Shown here in pieces: positions 10,531 to 20,569 of a stretch of 64,000 nt of DNA. Source of the DNA: Blastococcus colisei. Lineage in GTDB: Bacteria; Actinomycetota; Actinomycetes; Mycobacteriales; Geodermatophilaceae. Position numbers and translations under genes: made by a program. Position 1 is the first letter of the stretch, and each line of letters opens with the position of its first letter. The DNA is taken from contig NZ_VFQE01000001.1 in the NCBI RefSeq assembly GCF_006717095.1, positions 2,852,001 through 2,916,000 of the forward strand. The letters run 5' to 3'. Under the pieces are notes generated by a model. That model was not told where the DNA came from. It was given only the letters and a program-made list of their open reading frames with translations, and made no database searches.

Positions 10531-11912
10531 CGGCGCTTCTTGCCGGCGGGCCGCCCCCTGGCTCCGGGGCGCTGCGGCCGGGCGCCGGGACGGGGCGCCG
10601 CCGGCGCGACGCCTACCTCGCGACGGACGGAGTCCGGCGACTCGATGACGACGTCGGCCTCGACGGAGTCCGGCAGCTCGGCGACCGCGACACCACCGCG
10701 GGCCGGCCGCGTCCGCCGGGCACTGGCCACCGGACCGGTCGGTGCGGCAGCCTGTGGGCCGCCGGTGCGGGCCGCCGAGGAGCGACGGGCCTGGACGCGC
10801 CGGCGCAGGGCCTGCACCTCCGGCTCGCGCTCCTTGAGGTCGGCCACGATCGGCGTCGCGAGGACGATCGAGGAGTACGTCCCCGCCGCGAGACCGACGA
10901 ACAGCACGAGGGCGAGGTCCTTGAGCGTGCCGACCCCGAGGATCCCGGCGCCGACGAACAGCAGGCCGGCCACCGGGAGCAGGGCGATCACGGAGGTGTT
11001 GATCGAGCGCATGAGGGTCTGGTTGACGGCCAGGTTGGCGGCCTCGCTCCAGGTCATGCGGGCGCTGCGCTCCAGGTCCTTCACGTTCTCGTCGACCTTG
11101 TCGAAGACGACGACGGTGTCGTACAGCGAGAACCCCAGGATGGTGAGGAAGCCGATCACCGTGGACGGCGTGACCTCGAAGCCGACGAGCGCGTAGATGC
11201 CGGCCGTCACGATGATGTCGTGGGCGAGGGCGGCCATCGCCCCGATCGCCATCTTCGGCTGGAACCGCACCGCGAGGAACAGCACCACGGCGACCAGGAA
11301 GACCACGAGCGCGATCAGCGCCTGGTCGGTGATGTCCTGGCCCCAGTCAGCGCTGACCGACTCGGGGCTGACGTCGTCCGCCTCCACCCCGGCGGCAGCG
11401 GCGATCGCCTCGACGACGGTGCGCTCGGCATCGTTGTCCAGCGTGCCGGTGCGCAGCAGGATGGTGTTGCCACCGACGATCTGCGCCGTGGAGACCTCGG
11501 CCCCGGCGTCCTCGGCGGCCGTCCGCACCTCCTCGAGCTGCTGCTCGGTGCCCGGCAGGCGGAAGCTGTTGCCGCCCTCGAAGTCGATCCCGAAGTTGAA
11601 GCCGCGGAACACCATCGACAGCAGGCACAGCAGCACGACGACAGCCGTGATCCGGTAGATCAGCCGGCTGCTGCCGACGACGTCCAGACCGGCCTCGCCG
11701 TTGTAGAGCCGGTGCCCGAGGCCGGAGAACCGGCCGCCACGCGGTGCGGCCGGGGCCGGCGCACCCTCCTGGGCCAGGCCCGCGTCGGCGAGTGACCGCT
11801 CGTCGGCCGAGGCGGCGTCGGCCCGCACGCGGTCGGCGTCCTGCTGCTCGTCGGCGTCGGTGCCCACGGGGACCTCGACGTCGTCGGGCTCTCGGGTGTC
11901 GTCCCGGGTCAT
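10527..11912 (-). CDS. secF: Protein translocase subunit SecF
   Basis: 461 residues. SecF with SecD uses proton motive force to complete Sec-dependent export. After an acidic N-terminal extension of about 75 residues comes the first membrane helix, then the periplasmic P4-like domain beginning FGIDFEGGNSF. Five more helices follow around ALIALVVFLVAVVLFL, LAHDIIVTAGIYALVGF and the conserved TILGFSLYDTVVVFDKVDEN. The last 90 residues are a basic, Pro/Arg-rich cytosolic tail. The start overlaps the secD stop by 4 nt. Confidence 0.95.
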   Translation of the reverse strand: MTRDDTREPDDVEVPVGTDADEQQDADRVRADAASADERSLADAGLAQEGAPAPAAPRGGRFSGLGHRLYNGEAGLDVVGSSRLIYRITAVVVLLCLLSMVFRGFNFGIDFEGGNSFRLPGTEQQLEEVRTAAEDAGAEVSTAQIVGGNTILLRTGTLDNDAERTVVEAIAAAAGVEADDVSPESVSADWGQDITDQALIALVVFLVAVVLFLAVRFQPKMAIGAMAALAHDIIVTAGIYALVGFEVTPSTVIGFLTILGFSLYDTVVVFDKVDENVKDLERSARMTWSEAANLAVNQTLMRSINTSVIALLPVAGLLFVGAGILGVGTLKDLALVLFVGLAAGTYSSIVLATPIVADLKEREPEVQALRRRVQARRSSAARTGGPQAAAPTGPVASARRTRPARGGVAVAELPDSVEADVVIESPDSVRREVGVAPAAPRPGARPQRPGARGRPAGKKRR

Positions 11913-13558
11913 GAACTGCTCCTGTCCTGCGCGCCGGCACCGGAGGCGCTGCTGCCGGCTCCGACGAGGTCGCGCTCGACCGCGGGCCTGTGGGGCGGAC
12001 GACGGGTGTGCTCGACCCGCCCGAGACCCGACATCCGGCTGCTGCCGAACGACTTGAACCGGGAGAGCACAGCCATCAGCGGGTGGGTGAAGAGGAAGAC
12101 GACGACCAGGTCCAGGACCGTCGACATGCCCAGGGTGAAGGCGAAGCCCTTCACGTCACCGATGGCGAGCAGGTACAGGATCGCCGCAGCCAGGAAGCTG
12201 ACCGCGTCGGCCGACAGGATCGTGCGGCGGGCGCGGACCCATGCTCGCGGCACCGCGGACCGGAAGCTGCGGCCCTCGCGGATCTCGTCCTTGAGTCGTT
12301 CGAAGTAGACGACGAAGGAGTCCGCGGTGATGCCCAGCGAGACGATGAAGCCCGCGACGCCCGCCAGGCTGAGCGTGAAGCCGATCTGCCGGCCGAGCAG
12401 GACCAGGGCGGCGTAGACCACGACGCCGGACAGGATGAGGCTGGCGATCATCACCAGGCCCAGGAGCCGGTAGTAGACCAGCGAGTAGACGAAGACCAGC
12501 GCGATACCCAGGGCACCGGCGATGAGGCCGGCCCGCAGCTGCTCCGCGCCGAGCTCCGTCGAGATCGACTGCGCCGTCGCCTGGCTGAAGCTCAGCGGCA
12601 GGGCGCCGTACTTGAGCTGATTCGCCAGCTCGGTGGCCGACTCCTGGTCGAAGCTGCCCTGGATCTCGGTGCCGCCCCCCGCGATGGCGGAGTTGATGGT
12701 CGGGGCCGAGACCACCCGCCCGTCGAGCGTGATGGCCACCGAGTTCCCGACGTTCGCGGCGGTGTAGGCGGCCCAGGCCGCGGTGCCCTCGGAGTTGAAG
12801 TCGAGGTTGACGACCCACTCACCGGTGCCCGCCCGCGTCCCGGCACTGGCATCGGTGATGGCGGTACCCGGGACGACCGCGGGGCCGAGCAGGTACTTGG
12901 CCGTGCCGTCCTCGCTGCAGGCCACGATGTGGTCGTCGGGACGGTCGACCGAGCCGGTCTCGCTGTCACACGTGTAGGTCGCGAACTCGGCGGTGGCCTC
13001 TTCCAGGGTCACCGGCGGACGGGCGGTGTCCCCGGCCGGGTCCTCCACCGCGCCCTCGGAGGGAGCCGTCGTACCGGTGGGCGCGGCGGCGTCGGTCGGC
13101 GCGGCGGGGTCCGTCGGCGCGGCGGGATCCGTCGGTGCCGCGCCGTCGGTGGGGGCGGCGCTCTCCGTCGCCGCCGGGGTGGCGGGCAACGGGCCCTGGA
13201 TGACGGGGCGGAAGCGCAGCTGGGCGGTCTGGCCGAGCTCGCGTGCCTGCTGCCCGTCGTCCCCGGGCACGGAGATGACGATGTTCGCGTCGCCCTCGGT
13301 GACCACCTCGGCCTCGGCGACGCCCAGACCGTTGACCCGCTGCTCGATGATCTGACGGGCCAGCTCCAGGTCCTCAGGGGCCGGCGCCTGCCCGTCGGGG
13401 GTCCGCGCGGTGAGCGTCACCGTCGTCCCGCCGCGCAGGTCGAGCCCCAGCTGCGGGGTACGGGCCGTCCCGGTGAGGTAGATGAGCCCGTAGAGGATGG
13501 CGACGATCAGCAGGAAGGCGGCGAAGTACCGGCCTGCCGGCAGCGAGCGGTTGGCCAC
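11909..13558 (-). CDS. secD: Protein translocase subunit SecD
   Basis: 549 residues, partner of SecF. The first helix is FAAFLLIVAILYGLIYL, followed by the signature LGLDLRGGTTVTL. The periplasmic domain carries an insertion of about 60 residues made of PTDPAAPTD-type repeats (about 150-205), as in many actinobacteria. The C-terminal five-helix bundle starts at ATAQSISTELGAEQLRAG and includes GITADSFVVYFERLKDE. It sits 14 nt downstream of yajC and overlaps secF. Confidence 0.95.
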   Translation of the reverse strand: MANRSLPAGRYFAAFLLIVAILYGLIYLTGTARTPQLGLDLRGGTTVTLTARTPDGQAPAPEDLELARQIIEQRVNGLGVAEAEVVTEGDANIVISVPGDDGQQARELGQTAQLRFRPVIQGPLPATPAATESAAPTDGAAPTDPAAPTDPAAPTDAAAPTGTTAPSEGAVEDPAGDTARPPVTLEEATAEFATYTCDSETGSVDRPDDHIVACSEDGTAKYLLGPAVVPGTAITDASAGTRAGTGEWVVNLDFNSEGTAAWAAYTAANVGNSVAITLDGRVVSAPTINSAIAGGGTEIQGSFDQESATELANQLKYGALPLSFSQATAQSISTELGAEQLRAGLIAGALGIALVFVYSLVYYRLLGLVMIASLILSGVVVYAALVLLGRQIGFTLSLAGVAGFIVSLGITADSFVVYFERLKDEIREGRSFRSAVPRAWVRARRTILSADAVSFLAAAILYLLAIGDVKGFAFTLGMSTVLDLVVVFLFTHPLMAVLSRFKSFGSSRMSGLGRVEHTRRPPHRPAVERDLVGAGSSASGAGAQDRSSS

Positions 13559-13572
13559 GGTGGTCCCCCGGC

Positions 13573-13923
13573 TCAGAGCGAGCCGTCGGCCGGCCGTCCG
13601 CCGGCCGAGCCGGACGTGCCGGAGTCAGTGCCCTCGCCGGCAGCCGGGTCGCCGGGGGCCACGACCGGCTTGCGGATCTCCATGATCGCCGGTCGGGCGA
13701 ATGTGGCGACGACGCCGGGGGCGATCTCGAGGTCGACCGTCTTCTCGCTCAGGGCGGCGACGGTGCCGTGCAGGCCGCTGGTGGTGATGACCGGCGTGCC
13801 GACGGTCAGGGAGTTCTGCAGCTCCTGCGCCTGGGCCTGCATGCGCTTGCGCTGCCGGGCCGGCAGGACGAACAGCAGGACCGCCAGCAGGGCCAGCAGG
13901 ATGATCGGAAAGTACTGCTCCAC
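13573..13923 (-). CDS. yajC: Preprotein translocase subunit YajC
   Basis: 116 residues. One N-terminal membrane helix (FPIILLALLAVLLFVLPAR) is followed by a basic segment and a small beta-domain containing GTPVITTSGLHGTV and the ending AIMEIRKPV, the standard YajC layout. It accompanies SecDF in the Sec accessory complex. The acidic Gly/Ser tail is disordered-looking. It starts the yajC-secD-secF-apt run; 184 nt separate it from ruvB and hold no feature I can name. Confidence 0.92.
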   Translation of the reverse strand: MEQYFPIILLALLAVLLFVLPARQRKRMQAQAQELQNSLTVGTPVITTSGLHGTVAALSEKTVDLEIAPGVVATFARPAIMEIRKPVVAPGDPAAGEGTDSGTSGSAGGRPADGSL

Positions 13924-14107
13924 GACAGGTGTGCCTCTCTACCGCGCGTTGCGCTCCGCGGTGGGTGCGGGCCCATGTCAGGCCCGCTCGGGTGCGTCGG
14001 TTGCTCGTTGCCTCTCGTGCACGGGCGCGCCGGGACGAGCCCAGCAGACGACCGGACGGGACGCGCACGGCCACGGCCGGACGAGTTGCGCGCCAGCGAC
14101 CGGCAGT

Positions 14108-15250
14108 CTATGCGCCGAACAGGGGCTCTGACGACGGACCCGGGGTCGTCGGTGTGCCGGTGCCCGCCCCGAACGCCCCTCCGGCACCGCTGAGCAGCGC
14201 ACCACCGCGCGGCAGCGGGTGCCCGAGGTGGTGCCAGGCTGCCTCCGTCGCCACCCGGCCGCGGGGGGTGCGGGCCAGCAGGCCGGCCCGGACTAGGAAG
14301 GGCTCGCAGACCTCCTCGACCGTGTTGGACTCCTCCCCCACCGCGACCGCCAGCGTCGCGACACCGACCGGCCCGCCCCCGAAGCGCACGACGAGCGCCT
14401 CGAGCACGGCCCGGTCCAGCCGGTCCAGGCCCAGCACGTCGACGTCGTACAGCGCCAGGGCGGCCTGGGCCACCTCGCGGGTGACCCGGCCGTCGGCCTC
14501 GACCTCGGCGTAGTCGCGCACCCGGCGCAGCAGCCGGTTCGCGATCCGCGGGGTGCCACGCGAGCGTCCGGCGATCTCCGCGGAGCCGTCCTCGGTGAGT
14601 TCCACGCCGAGCAGCGCGGCGCTGCGGCGCAGCACCTGCTGGAGCTCGGCCGGCTCGTAGAACTCCATCTGGCCGACGAAGCCGAACCGGTCGCGCAGCG
14701 GCCCGGTGAGCAGGCCCGCCCGGGTGGTGGCGCCGACCAGGGTGAACGGGCTGATCTCCAGCGGGATCGCCGTCGCACCGGGCCCCTTGCCGACGACGAC
14801 GTCGACCCGGAAGTCCTCCATCGCCATGTAGAGCAGTTCCTCGGCGGGGCGGGCGATCCGGTGGATCTCGTCGATGAACAGGACGTCGCCCGGCGCCAGG
14901 TTGGACAGCATCGCGGCGAGGTCGCCGGAGCGCTCGATCGCCGGGCCGCTGGTGATCTTCACCGACGTGCCCAGCTCGGAGCCGATGATCAGCGCGAGGC
15001 TGGTCTTCCCCAGTCCGGGCGGCCCGGACAGCAGCACGTGGTCCGGCGGCCGGCCGCGTCGCTTGGCACCTTCCAGCACGAGCGCCAGCTGGCGGGCGAC
15101 CTTGGGCTGACCGATGAAGTCGTGCAGCGAGTGCGGCCGCAGCGCGGACTCGACCACCCGCTCCTCGTCACCGGCCAGCGGCGAGACCCCGGCGTCCTGA
15201 CCCAGACCTCCGTCGACCTCCCCTGCCAACGGCCGGTCGAACGAGGACAT
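14108..15250 (-). CDS. ruvB: Holliday junction branch migration helicase RuvB
   Basis: 380-residue AAA+ motor of the RuvAB branch-migration complex. Walker A is [10 protein letters not shown], Walker B is LFIDEIHR, sensor 1 is [12 protein letters not shown], and the arginine finger region is GPLRDRFGF. The C-terminal winged helix ends near [18 protein letters not shown], followed by a 40-residue Gly/Pro tail. The start overlaps ruvA by one base in TGATG, so ruvC-ruvA-ruvB form a tightly coupled operon. Confidence 0.96.
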   Translation of the reverse strand: MSSFDRPLAGEVDGGLGQDAGVSPLAGDEERVVESALRPHSLHDFIGQPKVARQLALVLEGAKRRGRPPDHVLLSGPPGLGKTSLALIIGSELGTSVKITSGPAIERSGDLAAMLSNLAPGDVLFIDEIHRIARPAEELLYMAMEDFRVDVVVGKGPGATAIPLEISPFTLVGATTRAGLLTGPLRDRFGFVGQMEFYEPAELQQVLRRSAALLGVELTEDGSAEIAGRSRGTPRIANRLLRRVRDYAEVEADGRVTREVAQAALALYDVDVLGLDRLDRAVLEALVVRFGGGPVGVATLAVAVGEESNTVEEVCEPFLVRAGLLARTPRGRVATEAAWHHLGHPLPRGGALLSGAGGAFGAGTGTPTTPGPSSEPLFGA

Positions 15251-15888
15251 CAGGACCTACCCAGCAGCTGGAGGGCCTGCCGCAGGAGCACCGCGACCTC
15301 GACCGAGCCGGTGGCCGCGATCTGCTCGTCGGCGACAGGGGCGAGCTCCGCGAGCGCGGTGTCGGCCTCCTTCGTCGACCAGCCGAGCCCGACCAGCGCC
15401 GAGGTGAGCTGGTCCCGCCAGGGGGCCACCGGGGTGACCGAGGGCAGACCGGCGGCGACCGGGCCGTCGAGCACGGTGTCGGAGGTGGTGGAGCCGAGCC
15501 GGTCCCGCAGCTCCAGGATCAGCCGCTCGGCGCCCTTCTTGCCGATGCCGGGAACCTGCATGAGCGCCTTGACGTCGGCCATCGACACCGCGCGGCGCAC
15601 CTCGCGCGGCGGGTGGATGGCCAGCACCGCCTGGGCGAGCCGGGGTCCGACGCCGTTGGCGGTCTGCAGGAGCTCGAAGAGCTGGCGCTCGTCGTCGTCG
15701 GCGAAGCCGTAGAGGGTGAGCGAGTCCTCGCGGACGACGAGGCTCGTGGAGAGCCGGGCGTGCTCGCCCACCTGGAGCCGGGCGATCGTGCCGGGCGTGC
15801 ACTGGACGGCGAGACCGATGCCGCCGACCTCCACGACGGCGCCGTCCGGGGACACCGCCGCGACCCGGCCGTTCAGCGACGCGATCAT
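15250..15888 (-). CDS. ruvA: Holliday junction branch migration protein RuvA
   Basis: 212 residues; tetrameric four-way-junction binding platform for RuvB. N-terminal OB-fold (MIASLNGRV to [16 protein letters not shown]), two helix-hairpin-helix motifs ([12 protein letters not shown] and [13 protein letters not shown]), and the C-terminal domain III that contacts RuvB ([16 protein letters not shown]). ATG at 15888 overlaps the ruvC TGA (ATGA). The open frame upstream to 16419 is a shadow of ruvC. Confidence 0.96.
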   Translation of the reverse strand: MIASLNGRVAAVSPDGAVVEVGGIGLAVQCTPGTIARLQVGEHARLSTSLVVREDSLTLYGFADDDERQLFELLQTANGVGPRLAQAVLAIHPPREVRRAVSMADVKALMQVPGIGKKGAERLILELRDRLGSTTSDTVLDGPVAAGLPSVTPVAPWRDQLTSALVGLGWSTKEADTALAELAPVADEQIAATGSVEVAVLLRQALQLLGRS

Positions 15889-16454
15889 CGGGCGGCCACC
15901 CCCGTCCACCGCGGGAGGGTGGTCGGCCGGACCGGCGCCCCGATCCCGCCTGCGATCGCCGCTGCACGCAGCCGCTGCTGGGCGGGGCCGCGCCAGGCGT
16001 GGCAGACCGCCAGTGCGAGCGCGTCGGCGGCGTCGGCCGGCTTGGGAGGGGACGGAAGTCCCAGGACCCGGGTGACCATGAGCGTGACCTGCTCCTTGTC
16101 CGCGCGGCCGTTGCCGGAGATGGCGGCCTTGACCTCGCTGGGGGTGTGCCAGGCGACCGGCCGGTCGGCCTGGGCCGCGGCGAGCGCGGCGACCCCGGCG
16201 GCCTGCGCCGTCCCCATGGCCGTGCCCTTGTTGTTCTGGGTGAAGACCCGCTCGATCGCCACGACGTCGGGCCGGTGCTCGCGCACCAGCGCGGTCACGG
16301 CGGTGTGCAGCTCGAGCAGCCTCAGCTCGAGCTCGAGCTCGGCCATCGTCCGGAACACGCCGACCCCGATCGCCGTCGGTCGTGCGCCGGGGCGCCCGTC
16401 GACCACCCCCCACCCGCACCGGGTGAGGCCCGGGTCGATGCCGAGCACGCGCAT
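15885..16454 (-). CDS. ruvC: Crossover junction endodeoxyribonuclease RuvC
   Basis: 189 residues; RNase H-fold resolvase that nicks Holliday junctions. Catalytic acidic residues are in [16 protein letters not shown] (Asp7), [16 protein letters not shown] (Glu) and the C-terminal [14 protein letters not shown] pair. First gene of ruvCAB; 78 nt separate it from the YebC gene upstream. Confidence 0.96.
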   Translation of the reverse strand: MRVLGIDPGLTRCGWGVVDGRPGARPTAIGVGVFRTMAELELELRLLELHTAVTALVREHRPDVVAIERVFTQNNKGTAMGTAQAAGVAALAAAQADRPVAWHTPSEVKAAISGNGRADKEQVTLMVTRVLGLPSPPKPADAADALALAVCHAWRGPAQQRLRAAAIAGGIGAPVRPTTLPRWTGVAAR

Positions 16455-16532
16455 GAAGAGCCCCTTGGTCAGCCGAACGCCTGTTCGACCGAGGCTAGCT
16501 GCGGCCGACGACGATCGGCCCCCGACACACCG

Positions 16533-17285
16533 TCAGCCGACGCGCTCGAGCACCTCGTCGGACACGTCGTAGTTCGCGTACACGTTCTGGACGTCGTCGC
16601 AGTCCTCGAGGGCGTCGATCAGCCGGAACACCTTGCCGGCGGCGTCCTCGTCGAGTTCGACGGTGACGCTCGGGACGAAGCCGGCCTCGGCGGAGTCGTA
16701 GTCGATGCCCGCGTCCTGCAGGGCGGTGCGGACGGCGACCAGGTCACCGGGCTCGCTGACCACCTCGAATCCGTCCCCGAGGTCGCGCACCTCCTCGGCG
16801 CCGGCGTCCAGGACCGCCATGAGCACGGTGTCCTCGTCGACGCCGTCCGTCTTCGGCACGACCACGACGCCCTTGCGGGAGAACAGGTAGGAGACCGAGC
16901 CGGGGTCGGCCATCGACCCGCCGTTGCGGGTCATGGCGGTGCGGACCTCCATGGCCGAGCGGTTCTTGTTGTCGGTCAGGCACTCGATGAGGACGGCGAC
17001 GCCACCCGCGGCGTAGCCCTCGTAGGTGATGCCCTGGTAATCGACACCTCCGGCCTCGGCGCCGGACCCCCGCTTGACCGCGCGGTCGATGTTGTCGTTG
17101 GGGACCGAGCTCTTCTTCGCCTTCGTGATGGCGTCGAACAGCGTCGGGTTCCCGGCCGGGTCACCGCCGCCGGTGCGGGCCGCGACCTCGATGTTCTTGA
17201 TCAGCTTGGCGAAGAGCTTGCCGCGCTTGGCGTCGATCCCGGCCTTCTTGTGCTTGGTCGTCGCCCACTTGGAATGGCCGCTCAT
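16533..17285 (-). CDS. YebC/PmpR family protein
   Basis: 250 residues, full length. The start [20 protein letters not shown] and [22 protein letters not shown] are signatures of the YebC/TACO1 family. Members have been described as transcription regulators and, for some, as translation factors that relieve ribosome stalling. Its place between pdxT and ruvC is conserved in actinobacteria. It overlaps the pdxT stop by 4 nt. Confidence 0.93.
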   Translation of the reverse strand: MSGHSKWATTKHKKAGIDAKRGKLFAKLIKNIEVAARTGGGDPAGNPTLFDAITKAKKSSVPNDNIDRAVKRGSGAEAGGVDYQGITYEGYAAGGVAVLIECLTDNKNRSAMEVRTAMTRNGGSMADPGSVSYLFSRKGVVVVPKTDGVDEDTVLMAVLDAGAEEVRDLGDGFEVVSEPGDLVAVRTALQDAGIDYDSAEAGFVPSVTVELDEDAAGKVFRLIDALEDCDDVQNVYANYDVSDEVLERVG

Positions 17286-17944
17286 CTCGCCTTGCCCCTC
17301 TCGTTCCCGGCAGCTGTGCCGGCCTGCTCGGCCAGGTGACGGCGGACGATCTCGACGAACAGCGCGTGCACCCGGCGGTCCCCGGTCAGTTCGGGGTGGA
17401 AGCTCGTGGCCACCAGGTTCCCCTGGCGGACGGCCACGATCCTACCGTCGGCCGCTCCACCCACGACCCGCCCGAGGACCTCGACGTCGCTGCGTGCCTC
17501 CTCGACCCAGGGCGCGCGGATGAACACCGCGTGCAGCGGCCCGCCGTCCAGGCCGAGCTCGACCTCGGACTCGAAGGAGTCGACCTGTCGGCCGAAGGCA
17601 TTGCGCCGCACCGTCACGTCGATGCCGCCGATGGTTTGCTGGTCCGGCGGGGCGTCGAGCAGCCGGTCAGCGAGCAGGATCATCCCGGCGCACGAGCCGT
17701 ATGCCGGCAGGCCGTCGCGGACGGCGGCGCGCAGCGGCTCGAGCAGGCCGAACCGTTCGGCGAGCTTGTACATCGTGGTCGACTCACCGCCCGGGATGAT
17801 CAGCCCGTCGACGGCAGCCAACTCCTCCGGTCGGCGGACCGGAACGGCTTCGGCACCCTGCTCGCGCAGGGCGGCCAGGTGCTCGCGGACGTCGCCCTGA
17901 AGGGCGAGCACGCCGACGACCGGGCGGGCGGGAGCGGTGGACAC
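17282..17944 (-). CDS. pdxT: Pyridoxal 5'-phosphate synthase glutaminase subunit PdxT
   Basis: 220 residues; class I-type glutaminase that feeds ammonia to PdxS. The nucleophile Cys is in [12 protein letters not shown], the oxyanion strand [10 protein letters not shown] is present, and the His-Glu pair is in SFHPELTGD. The C-terminus extends about 20 residues past the family norm. It is separated from pdxS by one membrane-protein gene, whereas M. tuberculosis has a thioesterase gene at that spot. Confidence 0.95.
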   Translation of the reverse strand: MSTAPARPVVGVLALQGDVREHLAALREQGAEAVPVRRPEELAAVDGLIIPGGESTTMYKLAERFGLLEPLRAAVRDGLPAYGSCAGMILLADRLLDAPPDQQTIGGIDVTVRRNAFGRQVDSFESEVELGLDGGPLHAVFIRAPWVEEARSDVEVLGRVVGGAADGRIVAVRQGNLVATSFHPELTGDRRVHALFVEIVRRHLAEQAGTAAGNERGKAR

Positions 17945-17979
17945 GAACGGTCACGCTACGGCGGCCCGTCCGGCCGGGG

Positions 17980-19080
17980 TCAGCCCGGAGGGTGCACGGC
18001 GGCGGCCCGGGTCGAGCTCCAGGTGAGCAGCCGCTCCAGCGGGCCGCGGCCCAGGCGCGCCCGCCACACGGTGGCCGTCGCCGTCGCGCAGAGCGCGAAC
18101 AGCACCCAGTCGCCCAGGCCCTGCGCGGCGGCCGGATCGACGGCGGTCAGGGCCCAGATGACGACGATGTGGGCGCTGTAGACCGACAGGGCCAGCGCAC
18201 CGACGGCGGCCAGCGGAGCGACCAGGACAGGCACCAGATCGGCGAGCACCAGGCAGCCGGCGATGACGAGCACCGCGAACCCGGTGGAGCCGACGATCTC
18301 GAAGGTCGTGCCGCTGTGCGGCTCGGCGCCGGTCAGCCAGGCGGGCTCCCACTCCCCCACGGGCGACGCGAAGCCCTCCTCCGGACCGGAGGACGGGACG
18401 CCGCCGGCGAGGGCCCGGGTGCTCAGCCAGCCGCCGCCGTAGCCCACCACGGCGGCGGCTGCGCCGAGCCCGGCCAGCTGCGCCCGGACGCCGGTGGCAG
18501 CCAGATCGAGCCGGCCGACGGCCAGTCCCGCCAGCAGGAACGCCAGCCACAGCATGGCCGGGTAGGTGCCGGTGACCAGCAGTTCGGCCACGTAGTGCGA
18601 CTCCGCGTCGGCGACCGACAGGACCTGCCCGAGGAACGCGTTCAGCGGCGGTCCCGCCACGGCGACGACCCCGGCGGCCGCGAGCAGCCGCCGCGGCGAC
18701 CAGCGCAGGAACGGCCACGCGAGGACGAACAGGACCGCGTAGACGCCGAGGATGATCGCGACGAAGGTGTCCAGCCACTCCAGCACCGCGCCGATCGCGA
18801 AGATCCAGGCCGCCCGGACGGCGATGCGCAGCCGGGCCCGGACGAGGTCGACGCCGTCGGCCGGCCGGGTCCGGCCCGACAGCAGCGCGACCGAGACCCC
18901 GGCCAGGGTGGCGAACAGGACCGACGAGCGGCCGTCGACGACCGCAGTCCAGCTCGCCGGGTCCACGGACAGCTCGCCGCTGATGCCCAGGTGGGCGCCG
19001 AACATGCCCAGTACGGCCAGCCCGCGGGCCAGGTCCAGACCCGCGATGCGGTCCCGGCCGGTCCCCGGGTCGTGCGTCAC
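17980..19080 (-). CDS. Multipass membrane protein, DUF418/acyltransferase-like
   Basis: 366 residues with about ten hydrophobic helices. The opening [22 protein letters not shown] is the hallmark of integral-membrane proteins related to DUF418 and heparan-glucosaminide acetyltransferase-type families (R-x-x-x-L-D-x-x-R-G). A His in the first helix (GAHLG) and another late ([11 protein letters not shown]) could be catalytic in an acyl-transfer reaction. The substrate is unknown. It starts with GTG overlapping the pdxS stop, so it is translated between the two PLP synthase subunits. Confidence 0.75.
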   Translation of the reverse strand: MTHDPGTGRDRIAGLDLARGLAVLGMFGAHLGISGELSVDPASWTAVVDGRSSVLFATLAGVSVALLSGRTRPADGVDLVRARLRIAVRAAWIFAIGAVLEWLDTFVAIILGVYAVLFVLAWPFLRWSPRRLLAAAGVVAVAGPPLNAFLGQVLSVADAESHYVAELLVTGTYPAMLWLAFLLAGLAVGRLDLAATGVRAQLAGLGAAAAVVGYGGGWLSTRALAGGVPSSGPEEGFASPVGEWEPAWLTGAEPHSGTTFEIVGSTGFAVLVIAGCLVLADLVPVLVAPLAAVGALALSVYSAHIVVIWALTAVDPAAAQGLGDWVLFALCATATATVWRARLGRGPLERLLTWSSTRAAAVHPPG

Positions 19081-19973
19081 CAGCCGCGGGTGGAGTACCG
19101 CTCGCTCTCCGGCAGGGTCGACACGTTGATGCCCACCATCGGCTCGCCCAGACCCCGCGAGACCTTCGCGATCACCTCGGGGTCGTCGTGGAAGGTCGTG
19201 GCCTGCACGATCGCGGCGGCGCGCTGGGCCGGGTCGCCGGACTTGAAGATGCCCGAGCCGACGAAGACGCCCTCGGCGCCCAGCTGCATCATCATCGCCG
19301 CGTCGGCCGGGGTGGCGATGCCACCCGCGGTGAACAGCACGACCGGCAGCTTGCCCAGCCGGGCCACCTCGACCACCAGGTCGTACGGCGCACGCAGCTC
19401 CTTGGCGGCGACGAACAGCTCGGTCTCGTCCAGGGTGCCCAGCGCCCTGATGCCGGCGCGGATCGCCCGCATGTGGCGGGTGGCCTCGACGACGTTGCCG
19501 GTACCGGCCTCGCCCTTGGAGCGGATCATCGCCGCGCCCTCGGAGATGCGGCGCAGCGCCTCGCCGAGGTCGGTGGCGCCGCAGACGAACGGCACGGTGA
19601 ACTCGCTCTTGGCGATGTGGTGCGCCTCGTCGGCCGGGGTCAGCACCTCGGACTCGTCGATGTAGTCGACGCCCAGCGCCTGCAGCACCTGGGCCTCGAC
19701 GAAGTGCCCGATGCGGGCCTTGGCCATCACCGGGATCGAGACGGCGCCGATGATGCCGTCGATCATGTCGGGGTCGCTCATCCGCGAGATGCCGCCCTCG
19801 GCGCGGATGTCCGCGGGCACACGCTCCAGCGCCATGACGGCGACCGCGCCGGCGTCCTCGGCGATCTTCGCCTGCTCGGGGGTGACGACGTCCATGATGA
19901 CGCCGCCCTTCAGCTGCTCTGCCATGCCGCGCTTGACGCGGTCGGTGCCGGTGGAGGGGGTCTGCGCTGACAC
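19077..19973 (-). CDS. pdxS: Pyridoxal 5'-phosphate synthase subunit PdxS
   Basis: 298 residues; TIM-barrel enzyme making PLP from ribose 5-phosphate, glyceraldehyde 3-phosphate and PdxT-supplied ammonia. Highly conserved segments are [35 protein letters not shown] (catalytic Lys) and [18 protein letters not shown]. Full length. First gene of the pdxS-membrane protein-pdxT-yebC run. Confidence 0.97.
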   Translation of the reverse strand: MSAQTPSTGTDRVKRGMAEQLKGGVIMDVVTPEQAKIAEDAGAVAVMALERVPADIRAEGGISRMSDPDMIDGIIGAVSIPVMAKARIGHFVEAQVLQALGVDYIDESEVLTPADEAHHIAKSEFTVPFVCGATDLGEALRRISEGAAMIRSKGEAGTGNVVEATRHMRAIRAGIRALGTLDETELFVAAKELRAPYDLVVEVARLGKLPVVLFTAGGIATPADAAMMMQLGAEGVFVGSGIFKSGDPAQRAAAIVQATTFHDDPEVIAKVSRGLGEPMVGINVSTLPESERYSTRGW

Positions 19974-20022
19974 GGGATGCTGCCTCTGATAGACGGTCGT
20001 GGAACCCCGATACTACGGCGCG

Positions 20023-20559
20023 TCAGCCACCGCCCCGCCCGGCACCGGCCACCTGGTCGAGGCGGTCGTCGATGTCGAAGTAGCGCGGCAGCGGGCGGCG
20101 GGCGTGCAGGCCGAGCAGCCGGGGCATCCGCTGCCCCCGCAGCGCGCAGGTGTCACGGACGGCGTCGTTGTAGAAGCGCCGGGCCAGGCCCACGCGCGTG
20201 GCGGTGCCCTCCAGGTCGGCCTGCAGTGCGGCCGGGACTCCGGGCAGATCGGGGGGCAGCTCCCGCAGCTCCCGGCCCAGGGCGTTCTCGGCCAGCTCCC
20301 GGTCGCCGTCGACGGGGATCCGCGCATCGACCGCGAAGGCGGCGAGGTACGGGGCCCGGTCCTGCCCCACGGCGGCCGGATGGTTGCGGGCCAGCTCCTC
20401 GGCCAGCCCCGCCCGCCGTTGCAACTGCGTGTCCAGGGCGATCCACGCCCGGGCCACCCGGTCCTCGAGCCGGCTCAGCCGGCTCAGCGTCCAGGCCACC
20501 CACGCGACCAGCAGCAGCGCGAGGACGCCGCCGAGCAGCAACCAGGCGTCGGGCGTCAC
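20023..20559 (-). CDS. LemA-like single-pass membrane protein
   Basis: 178 residues from GTG. One N-terminal helix (LLLGGVLALLLVAWVAWTL) is followed by a coiled-coil-prone region that fits the LemA fold: RAWIALDTQLQRRAGLAEEL near the start and ARRFYNDAVRDTCALR with LPRYFDID near the end, the usual LemA F-N-x-A-V landmark. Function of LemA proteins is unknown. The M. tuberculosis gene in this position (Rv2609c, by my recall) is longer; here only the LemA-like part is present. It starts 10 nt after pimA ends. Confidence 0.7.
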   Translation of the reverse strand: MTPDAWLLLGGVLALLLVAWVAWTLSRLSRLEDRVARAWIALDTQLQRRAGLAEELARNHPAAVGQDRAPYLAAFAVDARIPVDGDRELAENALGRELRELPPDLPGVPAALQADLEGTATRVGLARRFYNDAVRDTCALRGQRMPRLLGLHARRPLPRYFDIDDRLDQVAGAGRGGG

Positions 20560-20569
20560 GGGGCGCAGG

